NCBI RefSeq assembly: GCF_030227115.1
Contig: NZ_JASSUA010000004.1
Coordinates: 1 to 64,000, forward strand
DNA: 64,000 nucleotides
Source: Marinobacter sp. SS13-12
GTDB taxonomy: Bacteria; Pseudomonadota; Gammaproteobacteria; Pseudomonadales; Oleiphilaceae
Reading direction: 5' to 3'
Positions 1 through 9,264 of the stretch are shown here, piece by piece (positions within the stretch are counted from its first letter, which is position 1; each line of letters opens with the position of its first letter). The position numbers were made by a program, and so were the translations under genes. The notes below the pieces were generated by a model, which saw only the letters and a list, made by a program, of their open reading frames with translations, ran no database searches and was not told where the DNA came from.

Positions 1-14
1 TCGAATCGCTGCCT

Positions 15-20
15 TGTCAA
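15..20 (-). promoter_or_regulatory. -35 box of a second leftward promoter, cut by window edge
   Basis: A second perfect TTGACA on the minus strand is preceded by an A/T-rich run (about 25-50), again like an UP element. Its -10 box would fall outside the window. Tandem strong promoters are typical of rRNA operons, which supports the reading of 1-191 as an rrn leader. Confidence 0.45.
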
Positions 21-124
21 CCGCTTTCTGAAGAATTTAAAAACTTGAAATCTTCAGGTAATTCAAACGGTTGCCTTTCAATTTCTGACCCGCCCCAGGG
101 GCGTGTCCCTCGAAAGAGATGCGT

Positions 125-152
125 ATTCTACAGAGCTCACTCGAGGTGTCAA
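125..152 (-). promoter_or_regulatory. Probable rRNA-operon promoter (P1-like)
   Basis: Read on the minus strand there is a perfect -35 TTGACA (147-152) and a -10 TAGAAT (125-130), separated by 16 nt. An A/T-rich stretch lies just upstream, like an UP element. The promoter points away from tyrS towards the left edge. In Pseudomonas a 16S rRNA gene follows tyrS in the same orientation, so an rRNA operon probably begins just outside the window. The rRNA assignment is inferred; the boxes are seen. Confidence 0.6.
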
Positions 153-191
153 CGCGCTTTTGGATATTTTCTCAGAAACCCCGGATTCCGA

Positions 192-1394
192 TCAATCCTT
201 GACCAGAACACGGGCAATCTTCTTCTTACCTGCCTGGACAACACAGTCATCACCAGCGGCAAACAACCGTTCGTCCGTTACCTGCTCACCATTAATGTAG
301 ACAGCGCCGCGACCGAACACGTCCTTCGCAGCCTTGCCATTGCTCGCCAGGTTGGCCTCCTTGAGCAATGACACAATATGCAATTCACCGCGCCCGGCCA
401 GGGAAACCTCCACTACTGGTACATTCTCAGGGATCTCGCCAAGGCCCACCCGATTACCGGCCGACTTGTGAGCCGTCGCAGCCGCTTCGGCGTCGTGGAA
501 ACGGGTAATGATCTCTTCCGCCAGGAGCTTCTTGTACTCCTGCGGGTTGGCGCCATTGTCTACGGCAGCGTGAAACTCCTCCACTTCGGCCAGCGGCCGG
601 AAGCTCAACAATTCAAAGTAACGCCAAAGCAGATCGTCCGGCATGGACAGCAATTTGGTGTACATCTCACCGGGCGAGTCGTTGACTCCTACATAGTTGC
701 CAAGGGACTTCGACATTTTCTGGACGCCGTCGAGCCCTTCGAGTATCGGCATGGTGAGAACGACCTGAGGCGACTGCCCATAATGTCTCTGCAGAATGCG
801 CCCCATCAGAAGGTTGAATTTCTGGTCAGTTCCTCCCAGCTCGACATCGGCCTCGAGTGCCACTGAATCGTAGCCCTGAACAAGAGGATAAAGGAACTCG
901 TGGATGGCAATGGGCTGTTCGGCGCGATAGCGCTTGGTGAAGTCGTCTCGCTCCAACATCCGTGCGACGGTGTACTGGCCGGCCAGGCGGATCATGTCTG
1001 CAGCGGAGAGCTTGCTCATCCAGTCGGAATTGAAAACGACCCGGGTCTTCCCGGGATCCAGGATTTTGAACACCTGCTCTTTATAGCTAATGGCATTTTC
1101 GGCCACCTGCGCCTCGGTGAGTGGAGGACGGGTAGCGCTCTTACCGGTTGGATCGCCAATCATTCCGGTAAAGTCACCAATAAGAAAAATAACCTCGTGC
1201 CCCAGATCCTGAAACTGGCGAAGCTTGTTGATCAGCACGGTATGCCCCAGGTGCAGATCAGGCGCCGTCGGATCAAACCCTGCCTTGATCCTGAGAGGGC
1301 GCCCCTCTCGAAGTTTTTCAACCAGCGCCTCTTCGGAAATCAACTCATCCATGCCGCGCTTGACTACGGCCAAGGCCTCATCAATAGATGCCAT
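192..1394 (-). CDS. tyrS: Tyrosine--tRNA ligase
   Basis: Cytoplasmic class I aminoacyl-tRNA synthetase that charges tRNA-Tyr. The HIGH-type motif appears as HLGH in [13 protein letters not shown], and the KMSKS loop is intact ([11 protein letters not shown]). The C-terminus has an S4-like RNA-binding domain ([19 protein letters not shown]). An upstream extension to 1448 is open, but the ATG at 1394 gives [18 protein letters not shown], the usual N-terminus of this family, with GAGG about 11 nt upstream. The protein is 400 residues, the normal length. It is divergent from the M23 peptidase gene, and rRNA promoters follow downstream. Confidence 0.96.
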   Translation of the reverse strand: MASIDEALAVVKRGMDELISEEALVEKLREGRPLRIKAGFDPTAPDLHLGHTVLINKLRQFQDLGHEVIFLIGDFTGMIGDPTGKSATRPPLTEAQVAENAISYKEQVFKILDPGKTRVVFNSDWMSKLSAADMIRLAGQYTVARMLERDDFTKRYRAEQPIAIHEFLYPLVQGYDSVALEADVELGGTDQKFNLLMGRILQRHYGQSPQVVLTMPILEGLDGVQKMSKSLGNYVGVNDSPGEMYTKLLSMPDDLLWRYFELLSFRPLAEVEEFHAAVDNGANPQEYKKLLAEEIITRFHDAEAAATAHKSAGNRVGLGEIPENVPVVEVSLAGRGELHIVSLLKEANLASNGKAAKDVFGRGAVYINGEQVTDERLFAAGDDCVVQAGKKKIARVLVKD

Positions 1395-1691
1395 AAACCA
1401 CACATCCTCAATTCTGATGGTTTGGGCGGAAGGACGGTTACAGACCACTACAAAAGAAATCTGTGCGTTACCGGCCTCCCTGCTACAGTATTCCTGCTCA
1501 GTTTTTAAACAGGGCCGCGTATTTAAGGCGGGGGATTATAGCAACCCTTACCCAGGAAATCCGGTCCGCGTACCACCAACGGTAATGTTTGAAGCTGTCC
1601 TGAGCGCATTTTATACGGTAATCTGTTGGTCTATACTTGAACAACAGCTTTAATTAGGTAGTACAACCTACCGGAATGCCGATCAAAACGG
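1395..1691. other. Divergent intergenic region tyrS / M23 peptidase
   Basis: About 300 bp between divergent genes. A TATACT hexamer at 1632-1637 could be a -10 box for the peptidase gene, but its -35 partner is poor. I see no clear operator, terminator or small gene here. Confidence 0.4.
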
Positions 1692-3101
1692 ATGCGACAC
1701 GTGCTGAAAATGTTTCCAAAAACACATATTACCATCGCCGCCGCGACCAGCGTGGTCATCGCCGCCGCGATTCTCATGAGCCCAAGTGCCAACGTTGAAG
1801 CCAACAGAATGGCCTACGCACTCGATCTCGATGAAGGCACCGTCAGCGAGTCAGGCAGTCGGCCCGCCAAACAGGCGAAGAGCAACGATAAACCGGCTCC
1901 TGATTCTGAAGTATCCACAGCCACAAAAGAACCCGAGCTGCCTGAGGCACTTGATACTGCAGCTGCCATCGCGGAGGCCAGCGAGCCTGAGCTGCAATGG
2001 CAAGAGTACAAGATCAAGTCCGGCGACACCCTGTCGTCCCTCTTCGGTAAAGCCGGATTCAACGACGGCATCATGCTGTCTGTTATTCATGGCGACGGCG
2101 AAGCGGACAAATTACAGCGGCTTTATGCCGGTGAAACCATCTCGTTCGCAACCGATGACGCCGGCGAACTGACAGCGGTTGACCTTCAGCGCAACCTTCT
2201 GGAAAGCCTTCGTGTCGAGAAAACCGAAGATGGCTTTAAAGGCGAAACGGTGGTTCGTGAACCCGATGTAAAACCCGCCTTTGCCTCCGGCATTATTGAC
2301 GGTTCGCTTTATGTAGCCGCCCGGGAAGCCGGTATGTCAGACAGGCTGGCGATGGAAATGGCAGGCATCTTCGGCTGGAACATCGACTTCGTCTATGACG
2401 TGCGCAAGGGCGACCGGTTTGAAGTGGTTTATGAAGAGTTGTACCTGGATGGTGAAAAGTTCGACACCGGCAACATTATCTCCGCCCGCTTCGTTAACCA
2501 GGGCAAGGACGTCATCGCACTGCAGTACACCGACAGCAGCGGCGATACCGACTACTACAGCCCCGATGGCAGCAGCATGCGCAAGGCGTTCCTGAGAACA
2601 CCGATCAGTGCGCGGGTTTCTTCATCCTTTAACCTGCAGCGTCGCCATCCGGTGCTGGATGTGGTTCGTCCTCACGAAGGCACAGACTACGCAGCACCTC
2701 CGGGAACACCGATCAAGGCAGCCGGTCACGGCCGGGTTCAGTTTGCAGGCTGGAAAGGGGGTTATGGGCGCACCGTTATTCTCAAGCACGGTGACAACAT
2801 CACTACCCTTTATGCCCACATGAGCCGCCTCGGCAAAGGCATAAAGACTGGCACGCGCGTCAAACAGGGCGACACCATCGGCCACGTGGGTTCATCCGGC
2901 ATGGTAACCGGCCCTCACCTTCATTATGAGTTCCGGGTGAATGGATCCCCGAGAAATTCCCGGACCGTGAAACTGCCGGATGCCAAGCCGGTACCACAGT
3001 CTGAAATGGCCCGCTTCAAAAAGCACGCCAATCAGCAGGTGGCCAAGTTTGAGCTGTTCCGTCAGGATTACCAGCAACTGGCCCTGGCCGCAGACGAATA
3101 A
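1692..3101 (+). CDS. M23 peptidoglycan DD-endopeptidase (MepM-like)
   Basis: Predicted murein hydrolase that cleaves peptide cross-links in the periplasm. The N-terminus has one hydrophobic segment (about residues 10-30) acting as signal or anchor. A low-complexity linker follows, then an OapA/LysM-like region (YKIKSGDTLSSLFGKAGF), then a C-terminal LytM/M23 domain. The zinc and catalytic motifs are HEGTD, LYAHM and HLHYE, all intact. At 469 residues it matches MepM/YebA-type proteins. Only 3 nt separate it from anmK, so cell-wall cutting and recycling are co-transcribed. The ATG at 1692 lacks a strong ribosome binding site; 1710 is an alternative start. Confidence 0.9.
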   Translation: MRHVLKMFPKTHITIAAATSVVIAAAILMSPSANVEANRMAYALDLDEGTVSESGSRPAKQAKSNDKPAPDSEVSTATKEPELPEALDTAAAIAEASEPELQWQEYKIKSGDTLSSLFGKAGFNDGIMLSVIHGDGEADKLQRLYAGETISFATDDAGELTAVDLQRNLLESLRVEKTEDGFKGETVVREPDVKPAFASGIIDGSLYVAAREAGMSDRLAMEMAGIFGWNIDFVYDVRKGDRFEVVYEELYLDGEKFDTGNIISARFVNQGKDVIALQYTDSSGDTDYYSPDGSSMRKAFLRTPISARVSSSFNLQRRHPVLDVVRPHEGTDYAAPPGTPIKAAGHGRVQFAGWKGGYGRTVILKHGDNITTLYAHMSRLGKGIKTGTRVKQGDTIGHVGSSGMVTGPHLHYEFRVNGSPRNSRTVKLPDAKPVPQSEMARFKKHANQQVAKFELFRQDYQQLALAADE

Positions 3102-3104
3102 AAC

Positions 3105-4202
3105 ATGAAAGCCTGGATTGGATTGATGTCCGGCACCAGTATGGATGGCATCGACGCCATACTGGTGTCTTTCCGGGACCGAAACATTCAGATTCACGCC
3201 ACTCACACCACCGATTATCCTGACGACATCCGCCAGCGACTTGCCAACCTCAGCCAGAACCGCGGCACCCCGGATGACCTTGGAGAGCTGGACCACGCAA
3301 CCGGCTCCCTGTTTGCCCTTGCCGCAAGCAGTGTCATTGAAAAGTCCGGCTTCCCGTCGACGTCGATTGCAGCCATTGGCAGCCATGGGCAGACGATTCG
3401 ACACCAGCCAGACGGTTCAGCACCCTTTTCCATTCAGGTTGGCGACCCTACCCTCATTGCAGAACGCACCGGCATAACAACCGTTGCCGACTTCCGACGT
3501 CGCGACCTGGCAGCCGGAGGGCAAGGCGCGCCACTGGTCCCGGCGTTCCACAAAGCGTTCTTCAGCGATGCCGCAGAGGACCGCTGCATTCTTAACCTTG
3601 GCGGCATTGCCAATATCACCCACCTGCCTGCCAGCGACAAAGCGCCTGTCACCGGCTTTGACACCGGACCATCGAATGCACTGATGGATGCATGGTGCCT
3701 GGATCAGACTGGCCGCGCCTATGACAAGGATGGCGCCTGGGCAGATGAAGGCATCGTGGACCAGAGCCTGCTGGGCGATATGCTTTCCGAGGCCTACTTC
3801 TCGCGACAGCCGCCCAAAAGCACCGGTACTGAAAAGTTCAACCTGGAATGGCTGAAGGTTCTGTTGAACCGGCACCCGGACCTTCCCGGGGCCGATGTCC
3901 AGAGGACTCTGCTGGAACTGACGGCCGTCACCGTGGCACAGCAGATACCCCCCTCACCGGGAATGACCATTTTTGTATGCGGCGGGGGAGCCAGAAACAA
4001 GGTGCTTATGCGGGAACTGAAACGAACCTGCAGCCCTTTACGAATTGCTTCTACAGCAGAGTTGGGCCTGGATCCACAATGGGTTGAGCCAGCAGCGTTT
4101 GCCTGGCTGGCCAGCCAGACACTGTCAGGAAAATCGGGAAACCTGCCGGAAGTGACAGGCGCAAGCGGGGAGAGAATTCTGGGCGCTGTCTATTACGCCT
4201 GA
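3105..4202 (+). CDS. anmK: Anhydro-N-acetylmuramic acid kinase
   Basis: Cytoplasmic kinase of murein recycling that opens and phosphorylates 1,6-anhydro-MurNAc to MurNAc-6-phosphate. The N-terminal phosphate-binding motif GLMSGTSMDGIDA, the central NLGGIANIT and the GFDTGPSNALMDAW motif are all present. Its 365 residues are standard. It directly follows an M23 endopeptidase gene, a pairing that makes sense for wall turnover and is also seen beside tyrS in Pseudomonas. Confidence 0.95.
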   Translation: MKAWIGLMSGTSMDGIDAILVSFRDRNIQIHATHTTDYPDDIRQRLANLSQNRGTPDDLGELDHATGSLFALAASSVIEKSGFPSTSIAAIGSHGQTIRHQPDGSAPFSIQVGDPTLIAERTGITTVADFRRRDLAAGGQGAPLVPAFHKAFFSDAAEDRCILNLGGIANITHLPASDKAPVTGFDTGPSNALMDAWCLDQTGRAYDKDGAWADEGIVDQSLLGDMLSEAYFSRQPPKSTGTEKFNLEWLKVLLNRHPDLPGADVQRTLLELTAVTVAQQIPPSPGMTIFVCGGGARNKVLMRELKRTCSPLRIASTAELGLDPQWVEPAAFAWLASQTLSGKSGNLPEVTGASGERILGAVYYA

Positions 4203-4226
4203 GCTGGTGCGCCAGACAGCGTCGCG

Positions 4227-4580
4227 TCAGATGGAAAAGGAACTGCCGCAACCACACGTGGAGCTCGCGTTGGGATTCTGCACCACAAACTGTGAACCCT
4301 GCAGCCCTTCCTGGTAATCCACGGTTGCCCCCACCAGGTACTGATAGCTCATGGGATCCACCAGTAACATCACACCATCCTTCTCAATAACGGTGTCTTC
4401 TTCGTCCTGAGCCTCGTCAAACGAGAACCCGTACTGGAAACCAGAGCAACCACCACCGGTCACAAACACGCGAAGCTTGAGGTCAGAGTTGCCCTCTTCC
4501 TCAACAAGATCACGCACTTTGGACACCGCACTGTCACTGAAAAATACCGGTGTCATTGCCTGTTGCTGAACTACACTCAA
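4227..4580 (-). CDS. erpA: Iron-sulfur cluster insertion protein ErpA
   Basis: A-type Fe-S carrier that delivers clusters to apoproteins. The three conserved cysteines are present, one in [11 protein letters not shown] and two in the C-terminal CGCG. A TTG at 4580 is the best start because GGAGG lies 5 nt upstream. The ATG at 4556 has no usable ribosome binding site but would give a slightly shorter, still plausible protein. It is convergent with anmK. IscA is a close relative, but the C-terminal sequence and context favour ErpA. Confidence 0.9.
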   Translation of the reverse strand: MSVVQQQAMTPVFFSDSAVSKVRDLVEEEGNSDLKLRVFVTGGGCSGFQYGFSFDEAQDEEDTVIEKDGVMLLVDPMSYQYLVGATVDYQEGLQGSQFVVQNPNASSTCGCGSSFSI

Positions 4581-4645
4581 GTCCGCCTCCGGTTTGCCTG
4601 GATAAAATCTGACCTGATTATCGTATTCCTGACTAAAACAATCAA

Positions 4646-5119
4646 CTATTCCTTGTCAGGTACCGCTGTATCACCGTGGTCTTCGGCTTTGGCTTCGTCG
4701 GCCACCCGGGCACTGGCCTGGTGCTTGTCGCGGCCAAGCAGCCCGACCGGTTCGTTCTGGTGAACCAGGCTGCCATTCACCGAGGCACCCATGGCCATTT
4801 CAATCAGGTTGTAATAGACATTGCCGTGAATCGACGCCTTTTCCGCCAGCTCAAGGTGCGTGGATGCATAGACGTCCCCATGCACTGTGCCATTGACGAT
4901 CACGTGGGGTGCAACAATGTCCCCTTCCACAGAGCCGACTTCAGACACTCTGAGCACCGCGTCGCCGCCTTCTTCCGCGACCACCCGGCCGCGAATCGTG
5001 CCGTCAACGTGAAGCCCACCGGAGAAATGCACGTCCCCCTCCACCGTTGTGCGGGACGAGACGAGGGTATCAAAATGCCCACTGGGGCGGCGGGGTTTCT
5101 GTTTCTTCTTGCCAAGCAT
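4646..5119 (-). CDS. Bactofilin family cytoskeletal protein
   Basis: 157-residue polymer-forming protein (bactofilin, DUF583). The short basic N-terminus ([19 protein letters not shown]) is followed by the characteristic right-handed beta-helix repeat rich in G, V and D, with the pattern [26 protein letters not shown]. The C-terminal tail is charged. Bactofilins form membrane-associated filaments used in cell shape and polar organisation. It starts 1 nt after the DUF6776 stop codon with GGAG upstream, so the two genes are co-expressed. The exact role here is not known. Confidence 0.9.
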   Translation of the reverse strand: MLGKKKQKPRRPSGHFDTLVSSRTTVEGDVHFSGGLHVDGTIRGRVVAEEGGDAVLRVSEVGSVEGDIVAPHVIVNGTVHGDVYASTHLELAEKASIHGNVYYNLIEMAMGASVNGSLVHQNEPVGLLGRDKHQASARVADEAKAEDHGDTAVPDKE

Positions 5120-5120
5120 G

Positions 5121-5861
5121 TCAGTTCTCCGTTAATTCATCCCAGTCAAATGTACGCTCAGCCTGGGACGATTTATTACCTTCGGCACGTGCCACCACCT
5201 GAACCTCAAGGGGTTCAAAACCATCCGGTAGCCGCAACAGGCCCTCAATATCCTGGAAGTATCGATAGCGGAACCTGACGCCGAGGTCATCAATATCGTC
5301 GGACAGATCCCGCAGTGCGATTACTTCCTTTTCGTCGTTACGCATGCCGATTACGTTTACCGCAACCACGCCTGCGATATAGCTTTTGTTGTCGCCTACC
5401 TGAGTCAGTACCAGTTTGAAGTTGTAAGCTCCGTCCTGACGCGCACGTTGCATAGCCAGTCGGTCAACCTGCAAGCCTTTGCTGGTTTCCGAGGGTGCCA
5501 TAATGTTTTTATAGAAAGTCAGATCCGCTTTCAGTGATGCGATCTGCGTTTCCAGAGCTACGATGGTTCTGCGGGCCTGATTCAGGGCCTGGGCATCGAT
5601 GGTTCGCCCCCGCTCGAGATTAACCAGTTGCTGACTCGTTTCCCGGTTCTGCTCCCGCAGCTGTTCAACCTGCTCCTCAAGGCGATCGCGGGACTCCTCC
5701 GCGGTGGAAAACCGGAATCCGCCCTGGGCCATGCCCGTCGCGTACCCGAGCACCGCGGCGGTAATGGAGAATGTCAGCAGTATCAGGGTACGGCGAAGCC
5801 GGTAGCCCGGGCGATGGCGGATGACAACGTATTCTTCAGCGGGCTTTCTGGATTCACTCAC
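5121..5861 (-). CDS. DUF6776 family membrane protein
   Basis: 246 residues with one transmembrane segment near residues 25-45 and then a coiled coil (about 55-115, many E/Q/R/L heptads). The C-terminal beta-rich domain is presumably periplasmic. The function is unknown. It sits between argC (9 nt upstream) and bactofilin (1 nt downstream). The link to bactofilin suggests an envelope or cytoskeletal role, as a membrane anchor or regulator; that is inference from context only. Confidence 0.75.
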   Translation of the reverse strand: MSESRKPAEEYVVIRHRPGYRLRRTLILLTFSITAAVLGYATGMAQGGFRFSTAEESRDRLEEQVEQLREQNRETSQQLVNLERGRTIDAQALNQARRTIVALETQIASLKADLTFYKNIMAPSETSKGLQVDRLAMQRARQDGAYNFKLVLTQVGDNKSYIAGVVAVNVIGMRNDEKEVIALRDLSDDIDDLGVRFRYRYFQDIEGLLRLPDGFEPLEVQVVARAEGNKSSQAERTFDWDELTEN

Positions 5862-5870
5862 CGGGAGAAC

Positions 5871-6908
5871 CTATGGCAGCAACGCGGGCGCTTCCAGCCC
5901 CATGGTTTCCTGCAGGCCGAACATGATGTTCATGTTCTGGATGGCCTGTCCTGCCGCACCTTTCACCAGGTTATCAATAACCGATGAAATGATAACGATG
6001 TTGCTCTGTTCCTGCCGATGGAGCGCCATGCGGCACTGGTTGGCACCACGGACGCTGCGGGTTTCCGGGTGGCTGCCAAAGGGCATCACATCCACAAAAG
6101 GCTCGTCCCGGAATCGCTCTTCGTACAATGACTGCAAACGATCAAAGTCAGCAGGGTTACGCAGCTCCGCATAAAGCGTGGCTTCGATACCGCGCACCAT
6201 CGGGATCAGGTGCGGCACGAAGGTGACACCCACTTCGCTGCCAGCGGCCAGGGTCAGCCCCTGGCGGATTTCGGGAAGATGCCGGTGACCGGAGGCACCA
6301 TAAGCCTTGAAGCTCTCACCGACCTCGCCGTGCAGCATGCCGATCTTGCCCTGCCGCCCGGCGCCACTGGCACCAGACTTGGCATCGGCAATCAGTCGCG
6401 ATGGATCAACCAGCCCGTTCTCCAGCAAGGGCAGAAAGCCCAGTTGAACTGCTGTCGGGTAACAACCCGGATTGGCCACCAGTTGCGCGGTGCGAATCTC
6501 GCCCCTGACCACTTCCGGCAGGCCATAAATGGCCTTTTCTGCCCACTCGGGGCTTTCGTGGGGCATGCCATACCACTTGGCCCAGACATCAAGGTCTTTC
6601 AGGCGGAAGTCTGCAGACAGGTCCACAACACGGGCACCCGCAGCCATCAGTTCCGGCATCATGCGCATTGCCACGCCATGGGGGGTTGCGAAAAAGACCA
6701 GGTCACAGGCTGCCAGGGTTTCCACATCAGGCTCTGAAAAAGCGAGGTCGTAATGGCCACGCAGGTTCGGATACATGTCGGCAACCGGCATGCCCGCCTC
6801 CGAGCGCGATGTAATACAACTCACCGTTACTTCAGGATGAACCGCCAGGATTCTCAGAAGCTCAACACCGGTATAACCGGTTCCACCTACAATGCCTACT
6901 TTTATCAC
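5871..6908 (-). CDS. argC: N-acetyl-gamma-glutamyl-phosphate reductase
   Basis: Third enzyme of arginine biosynthesis, reducing N-acetylglutamyl phosphate to the semialdehyde with NADPH. The N-terminal Rossmann motif is [17 protein letters not shown]. The catalytic cysteine lies in NPGCYPTA, and the histidine region is SGHRHLPEI. Its 345 residues are typical. It heads a three-gene transcript with DUF6776 and bactofilin and is divergent from the chloride-channel gene. Confidence 0.96.
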   Translation of the reverse strand: MIKVGIVGGTGYTGVELLRILAVHPEVTVSCITSRSEAGMPVADMYPNLRGHYDLAFSEPDVETLAACDLVFFATPHGVAMRMMPELMAAGARVVDLSADFRLKDLDVWAKWYGMPHESPEWAEKAIYGLPEVVRGEIRTAQLVANPGCYPTAVQLGFLPLLENGLVDPSRLIADAKSGASGAGRQGKIGMLHGEVGESFKAYGASGHRHLPEIRQGLTLAAGSEVGVTFVPHLIPMVRGIEATLYAELRNPADFDRLQSLYEERFRDEPFVDVMPFGSHPETRSVRGANQCRMALHRQEQSNIVIISSVIDNLVKGAAGQAIQNMNIMFGLQETMGLEAPALLP

Positions 6909-7042
6909 CAGTTACTCCAGCTACAAATCAGGTTCCCGAAAGCCCTATAGTCTAACATGATAAACCAATGACTTATTGCAGCCCCATCAGCGCTGGTTAC
7001 AATATCGTCAGGAAATCACTCACCACCGGAAACCCGGCGTTC

Positions 7043-8827
7043 ATGCGTAGATTCTGGCATAAGATTACCGAGAACCTGATCCCTGTTTTCCGCCGCCGGC
7101 TATCCGGTGTGGATGCATTGCCCCAACTGGCGGTTCTCGGGCTGCTGTCCGGGTTGTTTACCGGTGGCGTTATCCTGGTTTTCCGCCTGGCCATAGAGTG
7201 GCCGCTGGAATATTTCCTACCCGGTGAAGGCTCTGAATCTTTTGAAGAACTGGACATTCTCACCCGGGCAATCCTTCCTCTGGCCGGCGCTGTCGGCCTC
7301 GGCCTGCTGATGCACAATCTCGCCACCCATGACCGCAAGGTGGGTATCGTGCACGTGATGGAACGCCTGAACTACCATCAGGGCTATATTTCAATTCGCA
7401 GCGCCCTGGTTCAGTTCGTGACAGGGGTCAGTACAGTGGTCACCGGCCAATCCGCCGGACGGGAGGGGCCCGCGGTGCATCTTGGTGCCGCTTTTTCAAG
7501 CCTCATGGGCCAGTGGATGCGACTGCCCAACAACAGCATTCGCACACTGGTTGCCTGCGGGTGCGCCGCTGCCATTTCCGCGTCATTCAACACCCCGATA
7601 TCCGGCGTTATCTTCGCCATGGAAGTGGTGATGATGGAATACACCATTGCCGGCTTTACGCCTATCATCCTGGCGTCAGTGACCGCTGCTGTGGTGAGCC
7701 AGGCCATGTACGGTTCTGAGGTTGCCTTCAGCGTACCTCCGCTGACCATGAACTCATTGCTGGAAATCCCCTGGATTATCGCAATAGCGATCATTATCGG
7801 GGTTGCCGCGGCGGCGTTCATACAATTGGTGGACACAACCGGCCGCCACCACCACCGCCCGGTACTGCTACGGCTTACTATTGCGGGGCTTCTCATGGTG
7901 CCGTTTGCCATAGTGGTGCCAGAAGTCATGGGCATCGGCTACGATACGGTCCAGTTTACTCTCGACAACCAACTGCCATTCTGGCTTCTGCTCGGTGCCG
8001 GCGTTGCCAAACTGATCATCACTTCGGTCACGATCGGCCTTGGCATGCCCAGCGGGGTAATTGGACCCACGCTATTTATGGGGGCGACACTGGGTGGCGC
8101 CATGGGCCTGATTGCCGCTCAGGTTTTTCCGGATACCGCTTCCTCCGTCGGCTTCTATGCCATGCTGGGGATGGGCGCAATGATGGGTGCTGTGCTACAG
8201 GCTCCACTTGCAGCACTGATGGCTCTGATGGAACTTACCAGAAACCCGAACATCATCCTGCCGGGCATGCTGGTGATTACCACCGCCAGCCTGGTGACCA
8301 GTGAAGCCTTCGGCAAGAAGTCACTTTTCCTGACCATTCTCAAGAGCCAGGGGCTGAGTTATCAGAATTCTCCCGTGATCCAGGCGCTGAGGCGGGTGTC
8401 GGTGGGGGCCATCATGGACAGGAGCATTCTTCGCACCGAGCGCTTCCTGTCCCGGGAGGAGGCTGGCAAGATTCTGAAGTCCGAGCCCAAATGGCTGGTG
8501 GTTGAAGGCAGCAGCGGGCCCACCGCCCTCTTACCCGCCGTGGATCTGGCGCGTTATCTGGAAGACACCAAGCCATCAGCCAACAGCGAGCAGGAAGCGG
8601 AAGAAGAAACCCCTGAGCAGATCGACCTTATGGACATTCCCGCCAATCGCCGGGACATTGCCCCGGTCCAATACCAGGCCACACTGGAAGAGGCACTGAA
8701 TGAGTTTGAGCACACCAGCGTAGAAGCCCTGTATGTTCAACGCCACGTTGCGCCGATGATTCAGCGGGTCTACGGCGTGGTACTGAAAACCGATATCGAA
8801 AGCTACTACCAATACCGACGGAGTTAA
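7043..8827 (+). CDS. ClC-family chloride channel/antiporter with CBS domains
   Basis: Polytopic inner-membrane protein of the voltage-gated ClC family with about 10-12 hydrophobic segments. The gating-glutamate motif is present as GREGP, and the second pore motif as GMPSGVIGP. The canonical first motif GSGIP is replaced by a sequence near LNYHQGYISIRS. The cytoplasmic C-terminus carries a CBS-pair region (about residues 450-590). An in-frame extension to 6968 exists, but the ATG at 7043 gives a more typical N-terminus. It lies 3 nt upstream of hemJ. Ion selectivity cannot be told from sequence. Confidence 0.87.
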   Translation: MRRFWHKITENLIPVFRRRLSGVDALPQLAVLGLLSGLFTGGVILVFRLAIEWPLEYFLPGEGSESFEELDILTRAILPLAGAVGLGLLMHNLATHDRKVGIVHVMERLNYHQGYISIRSALVQFVTGVSTVVTGQSAGREGPAVHLGAAFSSLMGQWMRLPNNSIRTLVACGCAAAISASFNTPISGVIFAMEVVMMEYTIAGFTPIILASVTAAVVSQAMYGSEVAFSVPPLTMNSLLEIPWIIAIAIIIGVAAAAFIQLVDTTGRHHHRPVLLRLTIAGLLMVPFAIVVPEVMGIGYDTVQFTLDNQLPFWLLLGAGVAKLIITSVTIGLGMPSGVIGPTLFMGATLGGAMGLIAAQVFPDTASSVGFYAMLGMGAMMGAVLQAPLAALMALMELTRNPNIILPGMLVITTASLVTSEAFGKKSLFLTILKSQGLSYQNSPVIQALRRVSVGAIMDRSILRTERFLSREEAGKILKSEPKWLVVEGSSGPTALLPAVDLARYLEDTKPSANSEQEAEEETPEQIDLMDIPANRRDIAPVQYQATLEEALNEFEHTSVEALYVQRHVAPMIQRVYGVVLKTDIESYYQYRRS

Positions 8828-8830
8828 CCA

Positions 8831-9253
8831 ATGCTTTGGGTCAAAGCCCTGCATATTATTGCCATGGTGTGCTGGTTCGCCGGCATTTTTTACCTGCCCC
8901 GACTGTTTGTCTATCACGCTGCCTGCGAGGACAAAGCCGGACGGGAGCGCTTCAAGATCATGGAGCGCAAACTCTACCGGGGCATCACTACGCCATCGAT
9001 GATTGCAACCGTCGTTTTTGGACTCTGGCTCATCAGTTACAATGTGCAGGGGTACATGAGCCAGGGCTGGCTGCATGCCAAGCTGTTGCTGGTGGTTCTG
9101 CTGATTGGCTACCACTTCTACTGCGGCCACCTGGTAAAAGTATTCCGTGACGACAGAAACACCCGCAGCCACGTATTCTATCGCTGGTTCAACGAAGTGC
9201 CAGTGCTGGTTCTGGTTGCCGTTGTCATCCTTGCTTCCGTTAAACCATTCTGA
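8831..9253 (+). CDS. hemJ: Protoporphyrinogen IX oxidase HemJ
   Basis: 140-residue inner-membrane protein with four predicted transmembrane helices that oxidises protoporphyrinogen IX to protoporphyrin IX. The N-terminal WVKALHIIAMVCWFAGIFYL with its conserved histidine, and LPRLFVYHA, match the HemJ/CopD-like family. It follows the ClC gene by 3 nt and precedes thiD, and hemL lies two genes further on. Two haem-pathway genes therefore fall in this cluster. Confidence 0.9.
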   Translation: MLWVKALHIIAMVCWFAGIFYLPRLFVYHAACEDKAGRERFKIMERKLYRGITTPSMIATVVFGLWLISYNVQGYMSQGWLHAKLLLVVLLIGYHFYCGHLVKVFRDDRNTRSHVFYRWFNEVPVLVLVAVVILASVKPF

Positions 9254-9264
9254 GGAGCCTGACC

